The notes: generated from the letters alone by a model not told the origin. Shown: positions 8,104 through 16,178, numbered from the stretch's first letter. The stretch: DNA of 20,060 nucleotides from Paraktedonobacter sp035294465 (GCA_035294465.1 DATGKW010000021.1:1-20060), one strand, 5' to 3'. Numbers and translations: made by a program.

Positions 8104-10506
8104 ATGACTTACCAGATTCGCAAAGCCGCAGTTCTGGGTGCGGGCGTGATGGGCGCGGCCATCGCCGCCCACCTGGCAAACGTCGGCATCCCCGGCCTGC
8201 TGCTGGACATCGTGCCGGCGGACGCGGGCAGCGACCGCAACACAATCGCGCGCGCGGGCCTGGAAAAGGCTCTCAAGGCCAGACCCGCAGCCTTCTATAC
8301 CAGTAAAGCTGCCGCGTTGATTACAATTGGGAATATCGAGGATAACCTGGCAGATCTGGCCGGAGTGGATTGGATCATCGAGGCTGTCGTGGAGCGCCTG
8401 GATATCAAGCGCAGCCTCTACTCGCAGCTTGAGACGGTTCTGCGCCCGGACACCATCATCAGCTCGAATACCTCCGGGTTGCCAGCTCACCTTTTGACCG
8501 AAGACCGCAGCGAGCAATTCCGCCGCAATTTCCTGATTACCCACTTTTTCAATCCAGTTCGCTATATGCGCTTGCTAGAACTCATTCCAGATGCAGACAC
8601 TGCGCCTGAGTTGCTCCAGTTCATGCAGGAATTTAGTACCGAAGTGCTGGGTAAGGGGGTAGTGGTCGGCAAAGACACGCCTAATTTTGTCGGCAATCGA
8701 ATCGGTGTCTACGGCTTCCTGGCAACCATGCGGCGCGCGCTCGACGAGGGATATACGCCCGGCGAGGTGGACGCGATTCTGGGCCAGGCCATGGGCCGCC
8801 CCAAATCCGCCGTCTTCCGCACCGCCGATCTTTCAGGACTGGATACGCTGGCGCATGTAGCCGACAACCTCTACGAGAACGCGCCTGACGATCCCGAACG
8901 CGAAACCTTCCGCCTGCCAGAAGTCGTTCGTGAGATGATTCGTCGTGGCTGGTTGGGTGAGAAGACCGGCCAGGGGTTTTATAAAAAGATCAAAAATGCC
9001 GATGGCTCCTCAACCATTCTGGAATTGAATCTTCAAACTCTAGAGTACGAGCCGCAACAGAAGTATCGCTTCAATTCTATTGGCAACGCGCGCAATTACG
9101 ATGATCCGGTCCAGAAGATGCTGACTGTACTGGAGGGTGATGACCGCGCCGCCCAGCTCGCCCGCGAAACCACCGCTGACTCGCTCTGCTACGCCGCCGC
9201 CCTGGCTCCCGAAATTGCCGAGAATATCGTGGCTGTGGACGAGGCTATGCGCTGGGGTTTCGGCTTCGAGCTAGGCAGCTTCGAGGTCTGGGATGTACTC
9301 TTGCAGAAACCCGAAACCCTGGCAAACGTTATGCAGGCGCACGGCGAACATGCCCGGTTGCCTGAGCTGGTTCAACGCGTGCAGAGCAAGGGCCAGGGTA
9401 CCTTCTATATTGGTCAGCCGGGGAGCCGCCAGTACTTTGACTTCCACACCGATACCTACAAACCGGTTCCCACCCCTCAAGGCGCGATATCGCTGGCGGC
9501 AGCAAGAGCCGCGGGAGGCGTCGTCAGGGAGAACGACTCGGCCTCGCTGATCGATCTTGGCGATGGCATTGGCTGTATCGAGTTCCATACCAAGATGAAC
9601 ACCATCGACGAGGGTATCATCGAGATCATGCACTACGCCGTCGAGGAAGGCCAGAGGCGCTTCCATGGCCTGGTCATCAACAACGATGCTGCCGACTTCT
9701 CCGCCGGCGCGAACGTTCTCCTGGTGTTAATGGCAGCCAGGCAGGGCGAATGGGCTTTGCTGGAAAATGCGATAAACCGGCTTCAGCAAGCTCACCAGGC
9801 GCTCAAATACAGCCCGATTCCGGTGGTGGTTGCGCCCTCCGGTCGTGCTCTGGGCGGGGGCTGCGAAATCATTATGCATGGCCATCATGCGCGCGCACAC
9901 GCCGAGTCATATATTGGCCTGGTTGAGGTTGGTGTGGGTTTGGTGCCTGCTGGCGGAGGCTGCAAAGAGCTGCTTTTGCGTCACGGTGCCGGATTGGAGG
10001 ATCAGCAAGCCCGCAAAACCGGTGGCCCGTTCGCTCCGGCGCGCAAGGCGTTTGAAACCATCGCCTTCGCTACTGTCTCAACTAGCGCGGCAGAAGCGCA
10101 GGCGCTGCGCTTCCTACGCAAAACCGACGCGGTAACGGTGAACCGCGATCTGTTGTTGCGCGATGCTAAAGCTGATGCTATACGTCTGGTGGAAATGCAC
10201 GAAGCAGGCAAGTGGCAGCCACCACAGCCGCCGCTGATGCTTTTGCCGGGTCCTGGTGCGCGTATGGTCCTGGAGCAGCAGATCGATAACCTGCGACTGC
10301 TGGGTAAGATCAGCGAACACGATGCGGTGATAGGCCGCGAGCTTGCCCGCGTGCTAACTGGCGGCGAATGTTCGCCAGTCACTCCGTTGACAGAGCAGCA
10401 AGTGCTCGACCTGGAACGCGAGGCATTTCTCAAACTCAGCGGCATGGAAAAAACACAGGAACGCATGCAGTCCATCTTAGTGACAGGCAAACCCTTACGT
10501 AACTGA
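8104..10506 (+). CDS. fadN: 3-hydroxyacyl-CoA dehydrogenase / enoyl-CoA hydratase fusion (FadN type)
   Basis: 800 residues, start 2 bases after the thiolase stop with its ribosome site (GAGAGGA) inside that gene. The N-terminal half is the NAD-dependent dehydrogenase: Rossmann loop GAGVMG (12-17), SSNTSG, catalytic H147 in THFFNP with E159 twelve residues on, as in known 3-hydroxyacyl-CoA dehydrogenases, and KDTPNFVGNR. The C-terminal part (about 480-720) is a crotonase-fold hydratase with FSAGAN for the oxyanion hole and both catalytic glutamates, E588 (GGGCE) and E608 (GLVEVGVGLVP), spaced 20 apart as in rat crotonase. Dehydrogenase first and hydratase second is the Bacillus FadN order, the reverse of E. 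coli FadB. It carries out steps two and three of beta-oxidation and probably complexes with the thiolase. Last gene of the operon. Confidence 0.92.
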   Translation: MTYQIRKAAVLGAGVMGAAIAAHLANVGIPGLLLDIVPADAGSDRNTIARAGLEKALKARPAAFYTSKAAALITIGNIEDNLADLAGVDWIIEAVVERLDIKRSLYSQLETVLRPDTIISSNTSGLPAHLLTEDRSEQFRRNFLITHFFNPVRYMRLLELIPDADTAPELLQFMQEFSTEVLGKGVVVGKDTPNFVGNRIGVYGFLATMRRALDEGYTPGEVDAILGQAMGRPKSAVFRTADLSGLDTLAHVADNLYENAPDDPERETFRLPEVVREMIRRGWLGEKTGQGFYKKIKNADGSSTILELNLQTLEYEPQQKYRFNSIGNARNYDDPVQKMLTVLEGDDRAAQLARETTADSLCYAAALAPEIAENIVAVDEAMRWGFGFELGSFEVWDVLLQKPETLANVMQAHGEHARLPELVQRVQSKGQGTFYIGQPGSRQYFDFHTDTYKPVPTPQGAISLAAARAAGGVVRENDSASLIDLGDGIGCIEFHTKMNTIDEGIIEIMHYAVEEGQRRFHGLVINNDAADFSAGANVLLVLMAARQGEWALLENAINRLQQAHQALKYSPIPVVVAPSGRALGGGCEIIMHGHHARAHAESYIGLVEVGVGLVPAGGGCKELLLRHGAGLEDQQARKTGGPFAPARKAFETIAFATVSTSAAEAQALRFLRKTDAVTVNRDLLLRDAKADAIRLVEMHEAGKWQPPQPPLMLLPGPGARMVLEQQIDNLRLLGKISEHDAVIGRELARVLTGGECSPVTPLTEQQVLDLEREAFLKLSGMEKTQERMQSILVTGKPLRN

Positions 10507-10530
10507 TTCGCTATCCCCTTTCTTGCGAGG

Positions 10531-10567
10531 AAGAGCGAGGTGTTTCTGGTCCCCGCCTCGCTCTTTT
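10531..10567 (+). terminator. Rho-independent terminator of the beta-oxidation operon
   Basis: A perfect 10-bp stem (AAGAGCGAGG at 10531-10540 with CCTCGCTCTT at 10556-10565), a 15-base loop and a T4 tract at 10564-10567, 25 bases behind the fadN stop codon. Confidence 0.85.
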
Positions 10568-10982
10568 CCTTGCGTCCAGGCCATTTGTATAGACCAGCGA
10601 GCGATCCAGATACGCGATCACTTCGCAAGAGAAAGCTCCCCAAAGTACTACGCTTCCTCTTTCTTCCTGTCTACAATGTCATACATTATCACCGGTTACT
10701 TGTATAAAAGTACGAACAATTATTTACCTTTTTGGCGGAGAGCAGAGCCAGGCATATTAAAAAGTTATAAAAATTACGTGTAAATAGTAAATAGGGCCAA
10801 AAAAGGAAGGGAAAACACTGGACAAATATATCTACAATCATGCATACTATGAATAACTCTTTGGTAAGTTGTCTAAACATGTTAAGAACATTGTAGGTCT
10901 TCTGTTAGTCTTCTACGTACAATTGGAAAGTGTGTTCCCGCATGAGCGGGACTTGTGGGCAGCTATGCAAAGGAGAGAGAGC
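10568..10982. other. AT-rich gap without a convincing gene
   Basis: About 415 bases between the operon terminator and a small gene. Base composition drops sharply from about 10,680 on, with runs of A and T. No open frame here has a ribosome site and protein-like composition. A short perfect hairpin (TCCCGC, loop ATGA, GCGGGA; 10936-10951) sits in the probable leader of the next gene, 31 bases before its start, and could be an operator or leader structure. A TACAAT at 10918-10923 is a possible -10 box without a good -35. It is probably the control region of the downstream gene. Confidence 0.5.
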
Positions 10983-11213
10983 ATGCAGGAAATGAGTAAA
11001 CAGGGAAGTGAAGTAGCGCGACTCCTGGGACAGATTAGTGCTGAATACGAGGCTGCGCGGCGTGGTATCAGTGGTCTTGCTTGTGGCGTATCGAAACACG
11101 AATTTATTACGGCTCGCATGGAACACGTTGGGCGCCTGCACAACCAGTTGCGGTCAATTGTAGGTGAATCGGCGATTGCCTTGATCGCTGATACTCTGAG
11201 CCAGATTCGCTGA
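10983..11213 (+). CDS. Small conserved-looking protein of unknown function (76 aa)
   Basis: The start at 10983 is preceded by AAAGGAGAG, a much better context than the in-frame ATG at 10869. The 76-residue product begins MQEMSKQGSEVARLLGQI and is predicted almost entirely helical, with no signal peptide or membrane segment; the central GISGLACGVSKHEFITARME stretch looks motif-like. From memory, short proteins of this pattern recur in Ktedonobacteria genomes, but I cannot name a domain. It stands alone, with its own long leader upstream and a strong terminator downstream, so it is a monocistronic unit. Function is unknown; a small helical regulator or partner protein is possible. Confidence 0.72.
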   Translation: MQEMSKQGSEVARLLGQISAEYEAARRGISGLACGVSKHEFITARMEHVGRLHNQLRSIVGESAIALIADTLSQIR

Positions 11214-11338
11214 TGTTCTTGCAGGTCTTGCGCCTAATTTATTTTTAGCAGCTTTTTCTATTGAAGGATTCTGAAAATACACCAGAGAAAGATGGAGAAG
11301 CAAAGGGGATGGGATAGTTTGGAGATCTCCATTATTAT

Positions 11339-11379
11339 AGACAGGCCCTTACACCGAAAAGCAAGGGCCTGTCTTTTTT
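11339..11379 (+). terminator. Strong rho-independent terminator
   Basis: A perfect 12-bp stem (AGACAGGCCCTT at 11339-11350 with AAGGGCCTGTCT at 11363-11374), a 12-base loop and a run of six T at 11374-11379. It ends transcription of the 76-residue gene and lies in the convergent gap before the methyltransferase, 36 bases from that gene's stop; the T tract is only on the plus strand. Confidence 0.88.
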
Positions 11380-11414
11380 AGCCAAAGAGAACATTTCTGT
11401 CGGGCCAGCACTAT

Positions 11415-12335
11415 CTACCGGCCTGCCGGTTGCACTTCGATAGTTGTCAGGTGCATATCGATATAATGGTGTGAAGGCGAATCAGGCCAGATGCCCGTAA
11501 CCATAAACTCGGTCTCCTCATAAAAGAATCCATCTTGGTCAAGCACGCAGGCTTTCCCATTGGCAAAACAGTCCTGCCAGCCTTTCATGTCAACCTCTGC
11601 CAGGAAAGGAGCTCCTTCACACACGAACCACTCAGCGATGCCTTGTACATAGGAACGAAAACTCGGAGCCAACGGGGCCTGACGCGCGATTTTGTAGCTC
11701 TTCTCCTGGACATTTTTATAGCCGGCTTCACGAAGATAGCCCGCAAGTTTGGAGCCAACCCAGCTATCCTCAAATAGATAGCCTTCCTGGAACCGTTGCT
11801 TTTCCCACCGCGCGCGCGCTTGAAAGACGCGCGCTTGCAAGGCAGGATCAATATGGGAAAAACGCATGGTTCCAAAATCGATATCTTTGATCGCCAGACG
11901 ACCACCAGGAACCAGGTAGCGCCCCAATGCAGCAAATGTTTCTACAGGTTCTGGCAGATATTGGCTGACATTCGCGCTGAAAATAGTGTGGATAGAGCCG
12001 CAGGGGACGGGAAGATGCTCCATCGAACCCTGTTTGTAAGAAATCTGCTTTTCGTACCACTGACCTCGATTGCGCTGCTGAGCTGTAATCAGTGCCTCGG
12101 CCGACACGTCCACATTAATAATACGCCCGCTCGGGCCAAGCGCTCTGGCCAATAGTGGCGTCCAGAGTCCGGGGCCGCACCCTGCATCGACTAAATTGCT
12201 TCCACGTTTGAGATGTAAATCTCGAATCATTTGCTGGCGTTCAACCAGCTTGCTTTGGTGATGTGTTTCCAGCCAGGAAATAGCATTCAAGGGCAAACCA
12301 CACTCGTTCACGTGGACAAGGTTCTCAATCGCCAT
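11415..12335 (-). CDS. Class I SAM-dependent methyltransferase
   Basis: 306 residues from the ATG at 12335 (GAGAGG 11 bases upstream); a second ATG at 12371 would add 12 residues and cannot be excluded. The Rossmann-type methyltransferase core is clear: motif I NLVDAGCGPGLWTPLLA (D50 to G56), the acidic residue after strand 2 (D76 in INVDVSAEAL), motif GSMEHLPVPCGSIHTIFSAN (103-122) and the post-motif strand YLVPGGRLAIKDID (140-153). About 150 residues follow and probably form the acceptor-substrate domain; its sequence gives no substrate clue. The UbiE/SmtA-like core is shared by enzymes acting on small molecules, lipids and peptides. It stands alone, divergent from an HTH+GAF regulator across a long control region. 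Confidence 0.88.
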   Translation of the reverse strand: MAIENLVHVNECGLPLNAISWLETHHQSKLVERQQMIRDLHLKRGSNLVDAGCGPGLWTPLLARALGPSGRIINVDVSAEALITAQQRNRGQWYEKQISYKQGSMEHLPVPCGSIHTIFSANVSQYLPEPVETFAALGRYLVPGGRLAIKDIDFGTMRFSHIDPALQARVFQARARWEKQRFQEGYLFEDSWVGSKLAGYLREAGYKNVQEKSYKIARQAPLAPSFRSYVQGIAEWFVCEGAPFLAEVDMKGWQDCFANGKACVLDQDGFFYEETEFMVTGIWPDSPSHHYIDMHLTTIEVQPAGR

Positions 12336-13099
12336 GGTACATACTGCCTCTCTTTGGTATCCTACTGCCATACTTCCGTCTTGCGTGACCTTGTGGGGAA
12401 AACATTTCGGGAGAATATCAGACCCTTGCTATCCCCGCGCCATATTTGTGTATGCATCAATAAGATGCCTGCCCGCTCCTTCTCAAAACCGGCGAACATC
12501 TCTTTCTGCCCTCCGGTTATAACTCTGATCGGCACTCAAGCGTTTCTTCCCGCTTCTTCTAAAGCCTGACCGGCCCCACCAAACCTGAGAAATAACCGAA
12601 TATGGAGCAAGTATAGCTTTTTCTAGATGAAATTGCAATACTTTGTAGACATATGTAGTACTTTAGGTAAGAACAATGTAATAGTATAAGTAACCATGAA
12701 TGTATAATCCATTTGCAATTTGTCTTGACATGGCATACATTACTGATGCTTGTGTAAAAATGCCGGACGCACTCACCTCAAAGGAACATTCTTTATCTCA
12801 TGAAAAATGCTTGTGTAACATCCCTGGCAATATGTAACAGGTAGCGTATCCTTTATCAAAGACATATGTATTCTTCTCAAGAGAAGAAACTTTTTAAAAC
12901 TGGGGGAACAAACAGTGTAAAATGCAAAAATTTGTGCTATACTCAGAGAGGCAATTGTGTCAACACTTACTGATTTGTCGTGGGAAATTGTTAGTAGCTA
13001 CTATTGAGAGGGAAAAAGAAAGCAGGCATGGACGTGAAGAAAACCGAAACAAAGACGAGGAAGTCACGAGTCCGATCTGCTGGCAAGAGGAGAGTCCTG
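12336..13099. other. Long AT-rich divergent control region with repeated motifs
   Basis: About 760 bases between the methyltransferase and the HTH+GAF gene, strikingly AT-rich from about 12,600. Two direct repeats stand out: ATGCTTGTGTAA at 12746-12757 and 12807-12818 (61 bases apart, about six helical turns), and GACATATGTA at 12648-12657 and 12861-12870. A looser TGTAAAATGC occurs near 12915. No open frame here looks like a gene. The repeats are likely binding sites, perhaps for the adjacent regulator. The last 72 bases (13028-13099) could be coding if the regulator starts upstream. Confidence 0.5.
12713..12741 (+). promoter_or_regulatory. Candidate promoter of the HTH+GAF regulator gene
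   Basis: TTGCAA (12713-12718) and TACATT (12736-12741) are separated by 17 bases. It lies directly before the first ATGCTTGTGTAA repeat, so a protein bound there would cover the transcription start. A perfect TTGACA at 12725-12730 lies inside the spacer but has no matching -10. The leader would be about 350 bases, unusually long. Confidence 0.3.
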
Positions 13100-14233
13100 A
13101 TGGTAAGGGAAGCGACGGCGACACTTTCATCCCAGGAAGCCTGGAATGGCCTTCTACCCGAAGAACCCTCTCTTGAACCAGCTAATGAAGTTAATGGTTT
13201 GTATGATGCACCTCCTGCTACAGCGGGAGGGCCAGGTCCTTTTGCGCTTCTTCTGGGTTTCCTGGTCAAAAATGACCGCAACGAGATACTACGCATTGCT
13301 CGCGAAATAGGTGTCAGCGATAACACTGTCTATCGCTGGCTAAATGGCACTTCTGAGCCACGTCAGAGTCACATGCAACGGCTTCTGGAAGTGCTGCCTC
13401 AGTCTCGCGCGACACTTCCGTCCCACTCCGGGTTACCAGCTCCTGGAGGTGTACGCGGCTCGGCTAACCATCCAGGACGCTGGGATGTTCCAAAGGAGCT
13501 CTACCGGCGTGTGATGGAGCAGGCTGCAACCACAGTGGACGATACAAGTCGACGCTGGCACATTATCGAGACAATCTTTGAGTATGCTTTGCTCCATCTT
13601 GACCCGGATCACCACGGCCTGGCGCTGACCTACGCCCGACTAATGCCCCCACGTGCCGACGGGAGCATCCATTCTTTGTATGAGGCGGAAATGCGTGGGC
13701 AGGCTCCCTGGCCGTTCGCGCTCGATTTCAAAGCGTACCTGGGCAGCACGACCCTCGCGGGGTCTGCGGCAATGTTCCAGCGTGTCTATAGCTGGAGCAT
13801 TAAGGACCCAGATGCACGCATTCCAGTCGGCCTGGACCCAAACGAGCGCAGTTCCTGCGCGGCACCAGTTATGCGCGGTGGCCGTCTGGCGGGCGTGCTG
13901 ATCGTCTCCAGTACACAGGAAGATTTTGTACATAATCCTGCCGTTCCCCGCACTGTTGGTGATTATGCTCATTTACTGGCCGCCAGCTTGATGGATAGCG
14001 ATTTCTATCCAGTTTCGCTGATTAAACTGGCGCCTATGCCAGAGCTCGAATGGCAGCGCGAGAGAATTTCTCGCGCTTATCTGAACCGTGTGATCGAGTA
14101 CGCACGTAAACAGGGTGTCTCCTTCTCCGAGGCCGAACAACAGATTTTGCAAGACCTGGAAGACGAGTTTGAACGTTACGCTTCTAGCCAGGCAAAGGCA
14201 GCAAAGATCCAGCAACACTCCGTTGAGCCATAG
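13100..14233 (+). CDS. HTH regulator with GAF-like sensor domain
   Basis: 377 residues from the ATG at 13100, chosen for its GAGGAG at a 7-base spacing. The ATG at 13028 would add 24 mostly basic residues and remains possible. Residues 48-100 hold a helix-turn-helix of XRE/Cro type (EILRIAREIGVSDNTVYRWL, then NGTSEP). After a linker, about 140-300 looks like a GAF-type sensor domain, with the conserved-looking NERSSCAAPVMRGGRLAGVL segment typical of the last GAF strands. The C-terminal end (about 315-377) is helical and charged, probably a coiled coil for dimer formation. A one-component regulator sensing a small molecule or redox cue is likely; the ligand is unknown. Nothing else is transcribed with it. 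Confidence 0.8.
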   Translation: MVREATATLSSQEAWNGLLPEEPSLEPANEVNGLYDAPPATAGGPGPFALLLGFLVKNDRNEILRIAREIGVSDNTVYRWLNGTSEPRQSHMQRLLEVLPQSRATLPSHSGLPAPGGVRGSANHPGRWDVPKELYRRVMEQAATTVDDTSRRWHIIETIFEYALLHLDPDHHGLALTYARLMPPRADGSIHSLYEAEMRGQAPWPFALDFKAYLGSTTLAGSAAMFQRVYSWSIKDPDARIPVGLDPNERSSCAAPVMRGGRLAGVLIVSSTQEDFVHNPAVPRTVGDYAHLLAASLMDSDFYPVSLIKLAPMPELEWQRERISRAYLNRVIEYARKQGVSFSEAEQQILQDLEDEFERYASSQAKAAKIQQHSVEP

Positions 14234-14285
14234 TGTCGCTCAGATGGGGACCCCGCCCGCATTTTTTATGTAAACGGGCGCGCAG

Positions 14286-14335
14286 AAAAGTATAACAAGA
14301 GGACTGGAGTCTGGTAACTCCAGTCCTCTTGTTAT
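14286..14335 (-). terminator. Terminator with perfect 19-bp stem
   Basis: A perfect 19-bp inverted repeat (14292-14310 and 14317-14335) with a 6-base CTGGTA loop. On the minus strand it runs into a T4 tract (AAAA at 14286-14289 on the plus strand), so it ends the excisionase-like gene. It also faces the end of the HTH+GAF gene and probably acts in both directions. A weaker GC stem (CGCCCG at 14254-14259, CGGGCG at 14275-14280, with a T6 run in the loop) lies closer to that gene. Confidence 0.8.
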
Positions 14336-14408
14336 GTATATACAATCTCACATAAATATATACATATTCTTGGATACAAAGCATGCAAGAAGAACTGCTG
14401 CCCAAGCT

Positions 14409-14630
14409 TCAGTTAGCCGCCATGTTGGGATGAGCCATACTTATAGACACCTCGCGGCCCACACAGGCGCGCAGGTCTTCGCGATAAAAGCGCCATGTGC
14501 TTCCAACTTTGTGCCCGGTTAACTGCCCCGACCACATCAGGCGATACAGGGTAGAACGGCTTACGCGCAGATAATTCATTGCCTCTTTGAAAGTTAGAAG
14601 GGTATCCTCCTGGATCACTTGCATTGCCAT
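14409..14630 (-). CDS. Excisionase/MerR-type small HTH DNA-binding protein
   Basis: 73 residues from the ATG at 14630, which follows GAGGAGAG by 8 bases; the upstream in-frame ATG at 14678 lies in the promoter region. The HTH_17 pattern fills the protein: a leading strand and helix (DTLLTFKEAMNYLRVSRSTL), the recognition helix YRLMWSGQL, the wing HKVGSTWRFYREDLRA. These small proteins are found as phage/plasmid excision factors and as stand-alone regulators; no integrase is nearby, so a regulator is as likely. It lies 198 bases behind the response regulator gene on the same strand, but has its own promoter and terminator. Identity as a DNA-binding protein is firm, its target unknown. Confidence 0.82.
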   Translation of the reverse strand: MAMQVIQEDTLLTFKEAMNYLRVSRSTLYRLMWSGQLTGHKVGSTWRFYREDLRACVGREVSISMAHPNMAAN

Positions 14631-14650
14631 GTTCTTCTCTCCTCGAGTTC

Positions 14651-14678
14651 TAGATAAGTGCATTCGATTTTGTGACAA
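14651..14678 (-). promoter_or_regulatory. Candidate promoter of the excisionase-like gene
   Basis: On the minus strand, TTGTCA (14678-14673) and TATCTA (14656-14651) are 16 bases apart, 21 bases before the start codon. GATAAGTG occurs at 14653-14660 and again at 14681-14688, flanking the -35, and could be a repeated operator half. Confidence 0.4.
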
Positions 14679-14690
14679 GCGATAAGTGTT

Positions 14691-14705
14691 GTATCAGAAT
14701 GATAC
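14691..14705. promoter_or_regulatory. Palindromic operator-like site
   Basis: GTATCA-GAA-TGATAC is a perfect 6-bp inverted repeat with a 3-base centre, placed 13 bases upstream of the candidate -35 box of the excisionase-like gene. A further TGATAC half-site lies near 14743. Size and position fit a dimeric DNA-binding protein, possibly the neighbouring response regulator or the HTH protein itself. Confidence 0.4.
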
Positions 14706-14828
14706 TTTTACCTGTCTCATCGCATGTTATAGTAACCAATGTTGATACACATTTTGGTAGAGGTTGAGTTACGATTCGGTTAATGTTCCTGCTGATCCGG
14801 TAGGATAATCATTACCAACCATGCAGCT

Positions 14829-15527
14829 TTATTGTTCGACACTGACGGGAGTAGTAAATGTGTAGCCCACCCCTGGCACAGTCATGATGTACTGGGGGCT
14901 ATTGGCATCTGGCTCGACCTTCTGGCGCAGGTGGCGAATATGTGTTTTCACCAGGCCCGAATCTCCAGCTTCGTCGTAGCCCCAGACGCGCTCGATAATC
15001 ATATCAGTTGTCAGCACCTGTCCTGTATGCGTAATTAACAGATGCAACAGACGGCTCTCCGTAGGAGTCAGACGAACCTTCACACCATCGCGCGTCACCT
15101 CGTGGCGCATAGCGTCCAGAGTAATAGGACCAACGGTCACCGATGATGAGTTGGACAGCCCCCTGGCGTTTGATGAACGGCGCATGACGGCTTTAATACG
15201 TGCAAGGAGCTGTCGTGGACTAAACGGCTTACGCAAATAATCGTCGGCTCCCATCTCCAAACCCCGTACCTCGTCATCCTCACGGTCATGTGCGGTGAGA
15301 ATTAAAACCATTGCATTGGTTTCATTGCGCATCTGGCGGCACACCTCGAAACCATCAAGCTTCGGCATTTGTACATCAAGAATCACCAGATCGGGCAGCG
15401 TTTCACGCCAGCGCTTGATCGCTTGTTCTCCATCGAACGCCCGTACCACATCGTACCCGTGGCCCTTGAGCCAGTAACTAAGCACATCAACCATGTCACG
15501 GTCATCGTCCGCCACCATGATTTTCAT
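14829..15527 (-). CDS. OmpR/PhoB-family response regulator (orphan)
   Basis: 232 residues with AGGAGG 8 bases before the start. The receiver domain (1-115) shows the acidic pair D8/D9, the phospho-acceptor D51 in LVILDVQMPKLDGF, T78 and K100 (in YLRKPF), all as expected for an active domain. The winged-helix DNA-binding domain (about 130-228) shows LTPTESRLLHLLITHTGQVL, the VKTHIRHLRQKVE recognition helix and the closing MTVPGVGYTF hairpin. Length is standard. No histidine kinase gene lies next to it in the window, so its partner is encoded elsewhere. Target genes cannot be stated; the palindromic site upstream of the next gene is a candidate. Confidence 0.94.
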   Translation of the reverse strand: MKIMVADDDRDMVDVLSYWLKGHGYDVVRAFDGEQAIKRWRETLPDLVILDVQMPKLDGFEVCRQMRNETNAMVLILTAHDREDDEVRGLEMGADDYLRKPFSPRQLLARIKAVMRRSSNARGLSNSSSVTVGPITLDAMRHEVTRDGVKVRLTPTESRLLHLLITHTGQVLTTDMIIERVWGYDEAGDSGLVKTHIRHLRQKVEPDANSPQYIMTVPGVGYTFTTPVSVEQ

Positions 15528-15995
15528 GCGGGTGTCCTCCTACTGGTCTGTTTTCTCTCCGATCTAGCGTAAGAAATGCTCTGGTGCGCAAGTCCTTTGA
15601 TCGGAGCTACTTGCGCGCGATCCCGCCCGGCTATTTGCCAGATCGAAAGAATGGTGCCCATGTTTTCAGGCTTGTTGTGGGCAGAAAACAGGTCGCCTAC
15701 TAATCAAGTTCTTCTACTTGAAAGTAACGCGAGCAGGGGGTGCGAGTAACACTATGGTACAAAATGGGCCATAATCGGTCACGACAATACTTTCTACTTT
15801 TTGCTTTCGGGGAGTTGGCTCGTAGCTTGCTTCTGCTCGCTCTTAAGCCGATTCGTGACATACCTCTTTTGTGATTCTTGTAACTCCTCTATCGTTTTTG
15901 ATAGCTCTATAGAGGAGTTTATCAGGTTTATTTGCTGTCAAGTTTACTGTCAGGAGAGGAGGCTGATTGAGCCTCTGTAGCCCTTGCTCCGGGCG
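15528..15995. other. Gap without a convincing gene
   Basis: About 470 bases between the response regulator (transcribed leftwards) and the end of the GntR operon. No open frame with a ribosome site was seen. It holds several inverted repeats: TGTTTTC at 15661 with GAAAACA at 15684, the strong hairpin at 15882-15919 and a small hairpin GAGGCT/AGCCTC (15959-15975). The left end must include the response regulator's promoter; the right end probably serves to end the GntR transcript. Confidence 0.5.
15882..15919. terminator. 11-bp inverted repeat, possible terminator of the GntR operon
   Basis: AACTCCTCTAT (15882-15892) pairs perfectly with ATAGAGGAGTT (15909-15919) around a 16-base loop. A nested alternative stem CTATC/GATAG (15889-15893 with 15900-15904) uses part of it. 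No clear T tract follows on the minus strand, so termination is uncertain. An operator or recombination site is another possibility. Confidence 0.4.
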
Positions 15996-16178
15996 TTACG
16001 AATACGATGCAAGAGCGCGATCAACCGCCTCTTTTCCAAACTCGTGAACAAGCGTATGGTAGATCCCCATTAGAGCACCTCCGCCCCAAGGCTCATGGGT
16101 GAACACAAATTCACATACTTTTCTAAAGTTTCCCCATTGGTTATTTATCTCGTAATGCTTCTGGCAAATCAGAGGCAT
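15996..16178 (-). CDS. Small ORF behind the GntR gene, coding status uncertain
   Basis: The frame is open for 60 codons and overlaps the end of the GntR gene by 38 bases. The ATG at 16178 has no ribosome site. A second in-frame ATG at 16070 has a perfect GGAGGT six bases upstream and would give a 24-residue peptide starting MGIYHTLVHEFGKEAVDRAL. The residues upstream (HEPWGGGA) are also protein-like, so this could instead be the tail of a decayed gene. No family was recognised. It follows the GntR gene directly on the same strand and may be cotranscribed. Confidence 0.33.
   Translation of the reverse strand: MPLICQKHYEINNQWGNFRKVCEFVFTHEPWGGGALMGIYHTLVHEFGKEAVDRALASYS

Noticed and set aside
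14409..14630. Excisionase of an integrated phage in the middle region
   Set aside because: No integrase, attachment repeats or phage genes are nearby; the protein has its own promoter and terminator and works equally well as a stand-alone regulator.
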